64,000 nucleotides of DNA from Leptospiraceae bacterium (GTDB taxonomy: Bacteria; Spirochaetota; Leptospiria; Leptospirales; Leptonemataceae), in contig JANXCF010000004.1 in the NCBI GenBank assembly GCA_025059995.1, positions 62,001 to 126,000 on the forward strand, written 5' to 3'. Shown here in pieces: positions 19,510 to 28,550 of the stretch. Within the stretch, counting starts at the first letter, position 1. The number at the start of each line of letters is the position of its first letter. Below the pieces are notes generated by a model. It worked only from the letters and a program-made list of their open reading frames with translations. It was not told the origin of the DNA and made no database searches. The position numbers and the translations under genes are program-made.

Positions 19510-20061
19510 TTATCCTCTTCTGAGTATGATACCTTTTTCTTTTAGTCGTTTTTCCATTTCATCCATTAAATCATCTGGCTCTGATAACCACTGCCTTCGA
19601 TCGATGGGGTAATCTTTTCGTAGTGGATGACCAACAAAATCTTTGTGATTCAAGATACGTTTTAAGTTTGGATGGTTTCGAAATCGAATTCCCATTTGAT
19701 CCCAGGCTTCTCGTTCCAACCAGTTGGCATTTTTGTACAAGTCATGTATACTATCTATCTCTGGATTTTCTTCTGGTAAAAACACTCGAATGGCTACCCT
19801 ATGATTATGGGTTAAAGACTTCATATGGTAAACCAACCCAAAACGCCCAAGTTTCTTTTCAGGATACTTACTGTAATCAATAGAAACCAAATCCACAAGC
19901 ATTTCAAACTTTAAATTTGGATCATCTCGCAAATAACTAATGATATTTCTTATGAATTCTGGCTTGATGATTACGTTTAGATATTGATATTCCTCATAAG
20001 CATCAATGATTTCGCTCAGATGTTTTGTTTTGATATGCTCTAGTAAACTTTGATTATCCAT
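19510..20061 (-). CDS. nuoC: NADH-quinone oxidoreductase subunit C
   Basis: This 183-aa peripheral-arm subunit has the 30-kDa signature EREAWDQMGIRFRNHPNLKR, followed by GHPLRKDYP. It helps hold NuoB and NuoD together in the Q module. The start ATG lies 8 bp after nuoB. Length and order are ordinary for a bacterium with separate nuoC and nuoD. Confidence 0.95.
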   Translation of the reverse strand: MDNQSLLEHIKTKHLSEIIDAYEEYQYLNVIIKPEFIRNIISYLRDDPNLKFEMLVDLVSIDYSKYPEKKLGRFGLVYHMKSLTHNHRVAIRVFLPEENPEIDSIHDLYKNANWLEREAWDQMGIRFRNHPNLKRILNHKDFVGHPLRKDYPIDRRQWLSEPDDLMDEMEKRLKEKGIILRRG

Positions 20062-20069
20062 AATAAATC

Positions 20070-20591
20070 CTAATAATCAAATTTTGGTTCTTTTACTTTG
20101 AATTGAGCCGGTGGTTTTGTTTTTGGATTTTCAATCTTTTCTTGAATTTTCATAACAGCATCTAAGATGGCTTCTGGTCTTGGGGGACAACCTGCAATAT
20201 AAACATCCACAGGAATAATATGATCAATTCCTTGCATGGTGCAGTAGTTATTATAAAACCCACCTGAGGAGGCACAAACCCCCATTGAAATCACCCATTT
20301 CGGTTCTGACATTTGATCATAAATTTGCTTAAGGATTGGTGCCATCTTGTAAGTGATTGTCCCAGCAACTATCAGCAAATCCGATTGTCTTGGTGAAAAA
20401 CGAACCAATTCAGCTCCAAAACGCGATATGTCAAAAACTGATGAAACGACTCCCATAAATTCTATCGCACAACAAGCAGTTCCAAAGGGCATGGGCCATA
20501 AAGAGTTTTTTCTTCCCCATGCTAAGACAGCCTCCCTTCGCGTAGTTATATAAGGTAATTGCTCATTTGGATTGTAAGTTTTTACTCCCAT
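20070..20591 (-). CDS. nuoB: NADH-quinone oxidoreductase subunit B (cluster N2)
   Basis: The protein (173 aa from this start) ligates N2, the last cluster before quinone. It has the tandem cysteines in [11 protein letters not shown], then a Cys in MGVCASSGG and one in [10 protein letters not shown]. The ATG at 20589-20591 is chosen because GAGGAGG lies seven bases upstream. A longer open frame to 20702 only reads through nuoA and would add a 37-residue membrane-like leader that NuoB does not have. The gene overlaps nuoA by 10 bp. Confidence 0.94.
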   Translation of the reverse strand: MGVKTYNPNEQLPYITTRREAVLAWGRKNSLWPMPFGTACCAIEFMGVVSSVFDISRFGAELVRFSPRQSDLLIVAGTITYKMAPILKQIYDQMSEPKWVISMGVCASSGGFYNNYCTMQGIDHIIPVDVYIAGCPPRPEAILDAVMKIQEKIENPKTKPPAQFKVKEPKFDY

Positions 20592-20956
20592 TCTAAACCT
20601 CCTCGTTTTAATAGATAAAACCAACCAAAGAATAAGACAAATATAAAAATAAACATTGTAATGATCCCATAGAGAAATTGATCTTGAAACCATACTGCCC
20701 AAGGAAGAAGAAATAAAACTTCCACATCAAATATCAAAAAAAACATAGCAACAAGATAAAACTTCACATGAAAACGATGTCTTGCATCACCGATGGTTTT
20801 TTTCGTAGGGATACCACATTCGTAAGGAGATAATTTCGAAGGATGGTTGTTCTTAGGACCAAGAAAGTGAGATGCCACTAAAAATACAGCTGGGATCAAG
20901 GTAGCTAAAAAAAGAGTAATAATTAGTGGTAAAGCACTAAGAAAAGTAGAATCCAT
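20582..20956 (-). CDS. nuoA: NADH-quinone oxidoreductase subunit A
   Basis: This 124-aa protein has three membrane helices. It has the conserved loop [14 protein letters not shown] (with the Cys that senses the active/deactive state in homologues) and [16 protein letters not shown], with its Asp-Glu pair in the membrane. It is the first gene of the operon. The ribosome-binding site of nuoB lies inside its last codons. Confidence 0.95.
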   Translation of the reverse strand: MDSTFLSALPLIITLFLATLIPAVFLVASHFLGPKNNHPSKLSPYECGIPTKKTIGDARHRFHVKFYLVAMFFLIFDVEVLFLLPWAVWFQDQFLYGIITMFIFIFVLFFGWFYLLKRGGLEWE

Positions 20957-21019
20957 ATTGATGAATAAGAAAAATTTTAATACAAAAATGACAATTACTT
21001 TTTGGATTGTTTATGAAAT

Positions 21020-21049
21020 TTAATATTTTACTTAAATAAAAACTCTCAA
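21020..21049 (-). promoter_or_regulatory. Candidate promoter for the nuo operon
   Basis: Read on the minus strand, TTGAGA (21044-21049) and TATTAA (21020-21025) are separated by 18 bases. They would start transcription about 55 bases before the nuoA ATG. The region between nuoA and the CHAD gene is strongly AT-rich, so other hexamer pairs can be found and the call is tentative. Confidence 0.3.
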
Positions 21050-21079
21050 ATATTTTTATATTCCTCACATTTTTATTTT

Positions 21080-22051
21080 TCATTCGATTTCTTTTACTTT
21101 AATATTTTCTAAATTACATTCATTTTTGATGATGGAAACATAATCTTCCTGGAGCTCAAGGAATTCTTTTTTTAATTTATAAAGTTTTTTTAATAATTCA
21201 TCTTTTTTTGACTCGATCATACCATAAATTTTTTGTGTTTCTAAAATAAGATCATTTTGTTTGATGAATTGGTTTTCAAATTTTTCTAATTCCTTCTCAA
21301 GAACATAATAATCTACCAATAAGCCTGTTGTATCTTGAAGTTCTTTTAGCTTTTCTATAATATCTTTATATTGAGATTTTTTATAAAATTTCTTAAAAAA
21401 CTCTAAAAAGTATCTTGTTCGTTTTACTTGTCTTCGAAAGTGATGAATTTCATAGATATCATCATGTTCCACATAAAAATAACTATGAGAAAAGAGTTTG
21501 AAGAACTTTGATAATACCAAGTTAGCAATTGAGTTGGTTTTCATATCAGAAAGGTAAAAATTTTTAAAACTTAGATTTTCTTTGAGTTTTTCTATTTCTT
21601 TAAGTAAATCTTCGAATTTATCCGAGTTTAAATATTCATTAAATTCTTCGAATTTTTTTTCTCTTTTTTTCTCTATGTGTTTTTCCCAATCTTTAAGGAA
21701 ATCTAAAATTTCTTTATACTTCTTTGAATTTTCATTTTCTTTTTTTTTGGTTTCATGATATTCATTTCTTAATTCTATCCAATGTCCAATAAGAACATCA
21801 TAATCACGAACCCTTCCTGCTTTTCGAAAAACTTTTCTTAGGCTTTCGATAATACTGATATCAAAACGAATTTCATTTACGAATTCTTCTAAAATTGAGC
21901 GAATTTTTCGGATTCGAACCCGGAATTCATGAATTGTTTCTGGATCAAGTTTTTCTTCTTTGATTTTTTTTTCATGAAAGTTCAAAAACTTTTTTAGCTG
22001 TTTTTTTAGGCGTTTTTCTACGAGTTCTTGAAGATAATTGTTGTTTGTCAT
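21080..22051 (-). CDS. CHAD-domain protein
   Basis: This 323-aa, highly charged helical protein has the conserved elements of CHAD domains. These are HEFRVRIRKIRSILEEF near residue 42, RDYDVLIGHW near 88, and a second-half repeat IHHFRRQVKRTRYFLEFF followed by LQDTTGLLVDY. CHAD domains bind polyphosphate through these conserved His, Arg and Lys residues. There is no attached CYTH phosphatase domain. It stands upstream of nuoA on the same strand, with a 123-bp gap that probably holds the nuo promoter. Confidence 0.85.
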   Translation of the reverse strand: MTNNNYLQELVEKRLKKQLKKFLNFHEKKIKEEKLDPETIHEFRVRIRKIRSILEEFVNEIRFDISIIESLRKVFRKAGRVRDYDVLIGHWIELRNEYHETKKKENENSKKYKEILDFLKDWEKHIEKKREKKFEEFNEYLNSDKFEDLLKEIEKLKENLSFKNFYLSDMKTNSIANLVLSKFFKLFSHSYFYVEHDDIYEIHHFRRQVKRTRYFLEFFKKFYKKSQYKDIIEKLKELQDTTGLLVDYYVLEKELEKFENQFIKQNDLILETQKIYGMIESKKDELLKKLYKLKKEFLELQEDYVSIIKNECNLENIKVKEIE

Positions 22052-22091
22052 AAGAAAAAATTAGTGAAAAACTAAATACTTACAAGTAATT

Positions 22092-22895
22092 TTAAACTTT
22101 ATCATAAAAAAAAGAACACAAAATTACATATAAAATCCCCAATATGATTTGTCCCCAACCCAACGTTTGAATCTTATAGATTTTTTGTATTTTGATCAAT
22201 TGATAAATGATCACATACACAAATAAATAAAAAAGAAAAATAGTAAGAAGTGGTAAATGGATGAAGTAGTAAAAATACAACATCAATGAAACAATCACGG
22301 ATGCAATGAGGATATACCAAAACATGTCAGTTTTTCGGTATTTGATATAATCTATCAATTCTCTGGTCAAAAGAATAGATGTGAGGTTCCGAAATCCTAA
22401 AATCATAAAAATCAATTCGATTTTTGAGGTATCCCACTCAATGGTAGTAGACATCGAAGCTGCGATGAGAACAAACAAAAACGTTCCCGCTATTTCTAAA
22501 AGTAAATGCTGATAAAAACCTTTGATTTCCAGCACCACAAACAACAACCCCAAACCAAACGCTATGAGAACAAATATCCAAAAAGGAAAATGAGAGAATC
22601 GATAAGTAAAATACAAAAGAACAAGATAGAAAATCAAAAACAAAATCAGAAATAAAAAAGCTACATGTTTTCTTAGAAACTTTCTTTTCGAGAAAACGTC
22701 CTGTAAAAAAATTTTTAGGTTTTGTTTTACAAAAGGAAATGTAATTAATAAAATCGCTAAAAAATACTTTCCCACTCCCTCAGAAATAACAAGTCCCAAA
22801 ATCAAACTTTCAATCACAAATCCCCAAATTCCCTTTTCTGGGGGAATGAAAATGGGTTTGTATCGAATTTGCTTGAGTTCTTCAATAAGACTCAT
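22092..22895 (-). CDS. YwiC-like membrane protein
   Basis: The protein is almost entirely hydrophobic with about eight or nine membrane segments. Near its N-terminus it has PPEKGIWGF, which resembles the PxEHGAW motif that opens YwiC-like proteins. The mid-protein EIAGTFLFVLIAASM segment also fits that family. The start at 22895 is preferred because YwiC proteins begin shortly before this motif. The longer open frame to 23084 would overlap the conserved N-terminus of the opposite gene by about 100 bp. Function is unknown; the family call is tentative. Confidence 0.6.
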   Translation of the reverse strand: MSLIEELKQIRYKPIFIPPEKGIWGFVIESLILGLVISEGVGKYFLAILLITFPFVKQNLKIFLQDVFSKRKFLRKHVAFLFLILFLIFYLVLLYFTYRFSHFPFWIFVLIAFGLGLLFVVLEIKGFYQHLLLEIAGTFLFVLIAASMSTTIEWDTSKIELIFMILGFRNLTSILLTRELIDYIKYRKTDMFWYILIASVIVSLMLYFYYFIHLPLLTIFLFYLFVYVIIYQLIKIQKIYKIQTLGWGQIILGILYVILCSFFYDKV

Positions 22896-22986
22896 AGAAA
22901 TTACAACAAATAAAACCAAAATTCCTTCAACTACAATCCAACTTTCTATTGACAAAAAACATAAAAAAACACATCCATTTAAACAA

Positions 22987-24627
22987 ATGTATATCATAGA
23001 AGCTCTATCTAAAAAAGAAACATATCCTTTTTTAAAAACAGAAGTAATGATCAAACAAACCCATGCTTCGTTCATATTCATCACAAAACCTTTTGTTTAT
23101 AAAGTCAAAAAACCAGTAAATTATGGTTTTTTAGATTATTCCACATTAGATAAACGTTTTTTTTACTTATCAGAAGAACTTCGGCTTAACAAAAGATTTT
23201 GTCCAGAGCTCTACATCAACGTTGTTTTACTCCATTATGATCACAATAGCCATAAATTAGAGTTTTTAGACGTATACTCCAAAGAAGAAATAGAAAATCT
23301 CGATAACTTGCAACCCATGCACAAATTCCACGAACTCAAAAATAAATTCCAAAACCAAAAGATTGAGTTTGCGCTCAAGATGTATTATGTCGAAGAGAAA
23401 GACTTTCTTAGGAATCAAGTAATTCATTATCAGAAACTAAACAAGATCACTGAACGTTTGATTGAGATATATCAGACTCTTCCTAGAGCTCCAAAAAATC
23501 CCCAAAAAGAAATTATTTTTCAAAATCTTGATGATTGTTCTTCGTTTGTGAATTACACCATAACTCCTATCGCATTTCGAATCATTAAAAGATTTAATCT
23601 TCTTTATTTTCGAAAATTTTACTCTTTGCTTCGCAAAAGAGAATTAGATGGATGGGTAAAAGAATGCCATGGTGATTTACATATCGAACACATCATAATA
23701 CAAAACGGAAAGGTTTGTATTTTTGACTGTATTGAATTTAATCCTGATTTTCGTTATATTGACATCGCAAGTGATATCGCTTTTTTTTGCATGGATTTAG
23801 AATTCTTAGGATATTATCGTGAGTCATATTATTTTATAAAAAATATTTATAAATTTTTTCATAATTATGAAATCATTCTTCTACAGGATCTATATCGATG
23901 TTATCGTGCTTTTGTAAGAGGAAAAGTTTATACTCTGAAAAGTTTACATAAAGATATAAATCAAACAGAAAAAGAAGAAGCCATATCTTTAGCAAAAAAA
24001 TACTTTCAGCTGAGTTTGAGTTATGCTTTAAAGAACATTCATCCGACCGTATTTGTTTTTATGGGAAGGATTGGTTCAGGAAAGAGCACCTTAGCAAGAA
24101 AGCTCGCAGAGCTACTTGGAACAAGAGTTTTTTCTTCAGATGAGATTCGAAAAGAGTTATTTTACTTAGACAAATTCAAAAGAACTCCTGAAGAAGAAAA
24201 ACAAAAACTATACAATCGACTGATTACTCAGGTTGTTTATAACAAGATGATACGAGATGGTATTGATCAAGCATTGAAAAAAGGCGTTTCTGTTTTAGAT
24301 GCTACTTTTGCTACCCGAAAGCTAAGAAATATGGTTCTTTTTGCTACTTTTGAGGAAAATGTTCAGTGCTGGTTCATAGAAGTTGACACAAAAAAAGAAA
24401 TCATAATCGAACGACTCAAAAAAAGAGAAAATTCCGAAAACGAAATAAGTGATGCGGGAGTGAAAGAATTTTTAGATTTCTACGATCTCTATGAACCACC
24501 CTACGAAATCCCACAAAAACAAAAAATCACCCTCAAACTTCGAAAAGAAAGATCAATTGACAACGTATTTTCTTTTTTACTGAAAAAAATCCTTATTCAT
24601 CGATTTCAATATCGTGAACCCTATTAG
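22987..24627 (+). CDS. Fusion of an aminoglycoside-phosphotransferase-like domain and a P-loop kinase
   Basis: The 546-aa protein has two domains. Residues 1-330 are kinase-fold, with KVKKPVNYGFLDYST near the N-terminus, the catalytic HGDLH (His228, Asp230), and a downstream metal-binding stretch FDCIEFNP. Residues 355-546 form a P-loop kinase with Walker A GRIGSGKST (360-368). This matches the COG2187/COG0645 fusion seen in many bacteria, whose substrate is unknown. The start at 22987 fits family N-termini; an upstream in-frame start at 22846 would run through the opposite gene. The stop codon interlocks with that of arsM. Confidence 0.82.
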   Translation: MYIIEALSKKETYPFLKTEVMIKQTHASFIFITKPFVYKVKKPVNYGFLDYSTLDKRFFYLSEELRLNKRFCPELYINVVLLHYDHNSHKLEFLDVYSKEEIENLDNLQPMHKFHELKNKFQNQKIEFALKMYYVEEKDFLRNQVIHYQKLNKITERLIEIYQTLPRAPKNPQKEIIFQNLDDCSSFVNYTITPIAFRIIKRFNLLYFRKFYSLLRKRELDGWVKECHGDLHIEHIIIQNGKVCIFDCIEFNPDFRYIDIASDIAFFCMDLEFLGYYRESYYFIKNIYKFFHNYEIILLQDLYRCYRAFVRGKVYTLKSLHKDINQTEKEEAISLAKKYFQLSLSYALKNIHPTVFVFMGRIGSGKSTLARKLAELLGTRVFSSDEIRKELFYLDKFKRTPEEEKQKLYNRLITQVVYNKMIRDGIDQALKKGVSVLDATFATRKLRNMVLFATFEENVQCWFIEVDTKKEIIIERLKKRENSENEISDAGVKEFLDFYDLYEPPYEIPQKQKITLKLRKERSIDNVFSFLLKKILIHRFQYREPY

Positions 24628-25667
24628 AGGCTACATCCACAACCAGAACTATTTGTTGTAGTTGTTGTGATTGTGCCACATTCTTTGAATTCACCATAAT
24701 GAGTGCTGAAATCTCCGATAATTTCGAAATAAGGTCGAAATCTGGTAGCACTGAGCATTAAAGTCGTATTACCACAAACACGTTCGGGTTTTCCTTTTTC
24801 AAAAATATGGGTTGCATCTAAAACAAACTTATGAGGTGATTCTGCAATTCCTCCTTTATAGATGGCGATTTGTCCATAATCTTCACATGCATCCTCAAGC
24901 CCTGGAATTTTCCATAAGCGATATGTTATGGAATAAAATTGTATGTTTCCTACCAAATCTTCGATTTCGGGATTACTAAGATTAATAGTATTTTCAGATA
25001 CCACTCTTGGATCCATGAAACCTACTTTACGTGCGAGTCGTATAAAATCTTTTTTATACAAAGCACCACTAAGACATTCATTATATAAAACAGGATGATC
25101 CTTCAAATGGTCGGGGATTCTTCGGTCCGCATAATTATCAGAAAAATAAAACTCTCCACCCGGTTTTAGAATCTTATAGATTGATCTTAGAACTGATTCT
25201 TTGTCGAAAATCAAATTAAATACACAATTGGATATCACTAAATCCAAAGATTCTTCTTCGAAGTAGTCTTCTATGTTTTCAATCAAATCATTGATAAAAG
25301 CTACATTGGGTCTTCTATAACCAAATTTTTCTGTATGGTAATCAATATACTTTTTGGCAATTTCAATTTGACTTTTGGTAATATCAATCCCCCAAACGAA
25401 ACCTTCTTCTCCCACAAGTTTCGAAAGAACATAAACATCTCTTCCTGTTCCACAACCTATATCAAGAACCTTCAAGCCCTTTAGGACTGTAGGAATTGGC
25501 GAACCACAACCATAGTATTTGTTTTTGATTTCTGAAGCAATTAACGGAAGCACATCGCTTACGTATTTAGGATAACTTTCTGTTGTGCAACATGCTTTTG
25601 TTTTGAGATCATTAATGTCTTGGACCTCTTCGCTATAGTATTTCTGGACTGAGGCTATGAAATCCAT
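24624..25667 (-). CDS. arsM: Arsenite S-adenosylmethyltransferase
   Basis: This 347-aa protein has a Rossmann methyltransferase core (VLDIGCGTGRD, residues 66-76). It also has the cysteines that define ArsM: a CC pair at 26-27, Cys53, Cys147 in SNCVFNL and Cys197 in NECLSGAL. In known ArsM enzymes such cysteines bind As(III), which is then methylated with SAM. The C-terminus ends in GCGCSL, a further thiol pair also seen in some family members. ATG follows GGAGAG. No arsR or ars transporter is nearby. The last codons overlap the convergent kinase gene by 4 bp. Confidence 0.9.
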   Translation of the reverse strand: MDFIASVQKYYSEEVQDINDLKTKACCTTESYPKYVSDVLPLIASEIKNKYYGCGSPIPTVLKGLKVLDIGCGTGRDVYVLSKLVGEEGFVWGIDITKSQIEIAKKYIDYHTEKFGYRRPNVAFINDLIENIEDYFEEESLDLVISNCVFNLIFDKESVLRSIYKILKPGGEFYFSDNYADRRIPDHLKDHPVLYNECLSGALYKKDFIRLARKVGFMDPRVVSENTINLSNPEIEDLVGNIQFYSITYRLWKIPGLEDACEDYGQIAIYKGGIAESPHKFVLDATHIFEKGKPERVCGNTTLMLSATRFRPYFEIIGDFSTHYGEFKECGTITTTTTNSSGCGCSL

Positions 25668-25741
25668 TTTCTCTCCTGATACAATACTATGGTATGGTAT
25701 ATTGACAAAAAAAAGAAGTTTGTTTGCATGAAAAGTAAATT

Positions 25742-26353
25742 TTAATTATCTCTTTGTTGGAGTTCTTTGATTTGATCTCGGATTCTTGCAGCTTCTTCGT
25801 AGTTTTCTTCTTCAATAGCTTTTTGCAGTTGTTCTTGTAGTATCTCTAATTTTGATTTTTGTTTTAGAGGATTTTCTTTTTGAGTTACTACATCTTCCTG
25901 AGGTTGAGGTGAAGTTACATCATCATCTTCATTTGTAATGACAACCGCACTTTCTCGAAAGACTTTTTTATGCATATAGATTGGACAACCCAGTCTTATT
26001 GCCAATGCAACAGAGTCAGACGGACGAGCATCAATCTCTAATATCCGATCTTCGAATTGTAGGACGATGGTAGCATAAAAAATACTGCCAATCAAATCAT
26101 TGATAATGACACGCAGTATCCTTGCGCCTAATAAATTCAAAACATTAGACATTAAGTCATGGGTATTAGGCCGAGGGCTTTTAATACCTTGGAGTTCATT
26201 CGAAATTGAATAAGCTTCTAAAGGTCCGATAAAAATGGGAACAGCTTCCTTCGTAGAAAAATGAGCTGGCTTGAAAATCAGAGCAAATCCCACCGTCGTC
26301 ACAGAAATATCGACGATTTTAACTTCAAATATTTCATCATCCCTCATATACAT
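25742..26353 (-). CDS. BFN-domain (DUF151) protein with C-terminal UVR motif
   Basis: The 203-aa protein starts with a bifunctional-nuclease-type domain (about residues 8-135). It has IFIGPLEAYSI, a central LGARILRVIINDL and the conserved DARPSDSVALAIRLGCPIY block. An acidic, Gln-rich linker follows. Residues 165-200 are a UVR motif (LQKAIEEENYEEAARIRDQI), the helical hairpin used by UvrB and UvrC to interact. The same architecture is known in spirochaetes and other phyla; nuclease activity is not established. It is 75 bp upstream of arsM on the same strand. Confidence 0.88.
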   Translation of the reverse strand: MYMRDDEIFEVKIVDISVTTVGFALIFKPAHFSTKEAVPIFIGPLEAYSISNELQGIKSPRPNTHDLMSNVLNLLGARILRVIINDLIGSIFYATIVLQFEDRILEIDARPSDSVALAIRLGCPIYMHKKVFRESAVVITNEDDDVTSPQPQEDVVTQKENPLKQKSKLEILQEQLQKAIEEENYEEAARIRDQIKELQQRDN

Positions 26354-26452
26354 ACAATTTATTTTCTATTGAAGAATTTTCAATAATGTTTTTTTCGAAT
26401 TTAAAAAATACAAAAAAATTATTTCTAAATCAATACAATCAAAATAACGTTC

Positions 26453-26998
26453 CTATTGAGGAATATTACTAACGTATATCAATCTTAAATCATTAAACAA
26501 CGTAATGATGTCAGGGCTACGATAAAATTTCGGTGTATGAATAAAAGGTTTATAGGTATTCTTATCGAAAAAGTAAAGAGTCTCAGAGTATATTTTTTTA
26601 TACAAGTATATTCGATGGATATCTTCTGAAATTGTTGTTCGTATTGCTTGTATTTCTGTTACATAACCTACATCTAGCTCTATGATGGGGAAACCTTCTT
26701 TTTGGTAATGGTTTTCTAACTTCAAAACTTTGTATTTTATATCAACAATTTCTTCTCTGGATATAGGTCGTTCAAAACTAAACAAATGAAAAATCCCATA
26801 TTCTTTATTGGATATGTAATTTGAGGGAATCGCTAACAATGGTCGAATATTCAGCTCAAAGTCAATCTTTCCAAAAAAATTTTGAAATTTTTCTTTGAAT
26901 TTCTCTATTCGAAATTGATTCTCTTCATCATATATAGCAACAATGAATAATCTCGCTAATTTTTCCTTTTCAAAGGGTGGTTTCCATCGCTTATTCAC
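26453..26998 (-). CDS. DUF4416-like protein
   Basis: The order of motifs matches DUF4416: LFIVAIYDEEN at the start, a central FSFERPISREEIVDIKYK, LDVGYVTEIQAIRTT, then HRIYLYKKIYSE and a final YRSPD-IITLFNDLR. Members are about 180 aa, and this one is 181 aa from a GTG at 26996-26998. An earlier TTG at 27034 would add a hydrophobic stretch unlike the family. Neither start has a good ribosome-binding site, so the 5' end is uncertain. Function is unknown. Confidence 0.72.
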   Translation of the reverse strand: MNKRWKPPFEKEKLARLFIVAIYDEENQFRIEKFKEKFQNFFGKIDFELNIRPLLAIPSNYISNKEYGIFHLFSFERPISREEIVDIKYKVLKLENHYQKEGFPIIELDVGYVTEIQAIRTTISEDIHRIYLYKKIYSETLYFFDKNTYKPFIHTPKFYRSPDIITLFNDLRLIYVSNIPQ

Positions 26999-27129
26999 AA
27001 ACAAACAGAAAAAACTTAAAAAAATAATCGTCAAATGGAATTAGAAAAACTCTTACGAACAAAATTGCATGAAGTATTAAATTTAAGAATCATTGATTTT
27101 CATTCTTAATGATTTTTTTAGGTTTAAGA

Positions 27130-28425
27130 ATGACAGAAATCGATTTTTTTAAAGCAAAGCAACAAATCGAAGACGAAATCCAAAAAGAAATCGATAATTC
27201 TGAATTAGAACTTCCTTTGATCACTTTCGAAAAAGGTGAATTCAAGTTAAACTTTTTTGTTCATTACATTAAAAAAGAACATATCTTTGAATGCATAGGT
27301 ATCATAAAAAAATACATAGATAATATACGTATCCATACTTTTGATAGTAATTATATCATCTTTCAATCTTTAGGAAAAAACCTTTACGAAGTTAAGAATT
27401 TTCTTCATGAAATCAAATTCAAATTCGTGTTTTTCAACATCAACCGTGTAGAAATCACAAAAATAGGAAATCTACAACAAGAAGAAATTTATGCTATCAT
27501 CGAGGTATTAAAATATTTTCTCAAAAAAACTCAAAAAATAAATCACATAGAAAAGTTGGTTCAATTAGGAACAAAAATTTACTCTCACATAGAAAATATC
27601 CCAAATGAGGATCGAAAATTCATCACTGCAATTGATGAAGATTGGGAAACTTTAGGTGGGTATCAAGAAATCAAACAAGAAATCCAAGAAACTATTCTTT
27701 TGCCATTACAACATCAAGATGTTTTTTTAAAAGTGAGTGAATTATCACGTGGGAAAAGAACCCCCAACTACCCATCAGCAATCTTATTCGAAGGACCTCC
27801 AGGTGTAGGAAAAACCACGATGGCAAAAATCATAGCATCCGAAGCCAGAATACCAATGGTATATGTGCCAATTGAAAACATTCTTAGTAAGTATTATGGA
27901 GAGTCAGCAAAAAATTTATCAGAAGTTTTTGATCACGCAGAAAAATTCGAAAAAGTCATTCTGTTTTTAGACGAGATTGACTCTTTAGCTACGTCTCGTG
28001 ATCAAGGGATTGTTGAAGCAACTCGAAGATTATTATCAGTTCTACTTCGAAGAATTGATGGATTAGAAAACAATCCAAATATTATTACCATTGGAGCAAC
28101 AAATAGAGCTGGAGATTTGGATCATGCATTACTTTCTCGTTTTGATGTGATCATTCACTTTCCCTTGCCTGATGCTAGTGAGAGATATAAAATCTTTCGA
28201 AAATACATCAAGCACCTCAAAAACGAAGAAGTGATAGAATTAGCAAAAATCAGTCAGGGATTTTCAGGAAGAAATATTAAAGATGTATGTGAAATGGCGG
28301 AACGTAAATGGTCAAGACTGATAATCCACCAAAGAAATGAAGTTTCTCCACCACCTAAAGAAATTTATCAAGAAGTGATTCATCGAAAGCAAAAAGAAAA
28401 AGAACTTTGGGAGGGACTTAAATGA
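27130..28425 (+). CDS. AAA+ ATPase (classical AAA, FtsH/Cdc48-like module)
   Basis: The protein has 431 aa from this start. The N-terminal 170 residues are charged and unrecognised. The AAA module follows, with Walker A GPPGVGKTT (222-230), Walker B LFLDEID (278-284), the second region of homology NRAGDLDHALLSRFD, and a small helical lid with GFSGRNIKD. No protease or membrane segment is attached, so it is likely a stand-alone unfoldase or remodelling ATPase whose target is set by the N-terminal domain. AGG lies seven bases before the ATG at 27130; the in-frame ATG at 27109 is less well placed. Confidence 0.85.
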   Translation: MTEIDFFKAKQQIEDEIQKEIDNSELELPLITFEKGEFKLNFFVHYIKKEHIFECIGIIKKYIDNIRIHTFDSNYIIFQSLGKNLYEVKNFLHEIKFKFVFFNINRVEITKIGNLQQEEIYAIIEVLKYFLKKTQKINHIEKLVQLGTKIYSHIENIPNEDRKFITAIDEDWETLGGYQEIKQEIQETILLPLQHQDVFLKVSELSRGKRTPNYPSAILFEGPPGVGKTTMAKIIASEARIPMVYVPIENILSKYYGESAKNLSEVFDHAEKFEKVILFLDEIDSLATSRDQGIVEATRRLLSVLLRRIDGLENNPNIITIGATNRAGDLDHALLSRFDVIIHFPLPDASERYKIFRKYIKHLKNEEVIELAKISQGFSGRNIKDVCEMAERKWSRLIIHQRNEVSPPPKEIYQEVIHRKQKEKELWEGLK

Positions 28426-28445
28426 ATTTCAAAAATAATTTTTCA

Positions 28446-28517
28446 TCGGGCTGACTGGATTCGAACCAGCGACCGCACGCCCCCCAGACGTGTGCGCTAC
28501 CCCTGCGCTACAGCCCG
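28446..28517 (-). tRNA. tRNA-Pro (anticodon GGG)
   Basis: On the minus strand a full 72-base cloverleaf can be drawn. It has a seven-pair acceptor CGGGCTG/CAGCCCG with discriminator A and a GCGC/GCGC D stem. The anticodon stem has a CTGGGGG loop giving anticodon GGG, and the T arm holds TTCGAAT. The 3' CCA is not encoded, so it must be added by a nucleotidyltransferase. It starts 33 bases after the stop of the 783-aa gene on the same strand and may be co-transcribed with it. Confidence 0.95.
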
Positions 28518-28550
28518 ATTAATCTCAAGTTTTCATAATTAAGTCTTGAG

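Noticed and set aside
20592-20702. 37-residue membrane-like leader on NuoB
   Set aside because: It is the wrong-frame reading of nuoA; the true ribosome-binding site lies just before 20591.
22896-23084. Longer N-terminus for the YwiC-like protein
   Set aside because: It is antisense to the conserved KVKKPVNYGFLDYST region of the kinase fusion, and YwiC proteins begin near the PPEKG motif. A GG-rich stretch before 23084 was tempting but not enough.
25681-25708. Promoter for arsM (TTGTCA and TATTGT, 16-base spacing)
   Set aside because: The transcript would start at or inside the ribosome-binding site, leaving no room for it.
26360-26400. Hairpin ATTGAA/TTCAAT followed by a T run as a terminator
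   Set aside because: The T run is on the plus strand, where no gene ends; the stem is only six AT-rich pairs.
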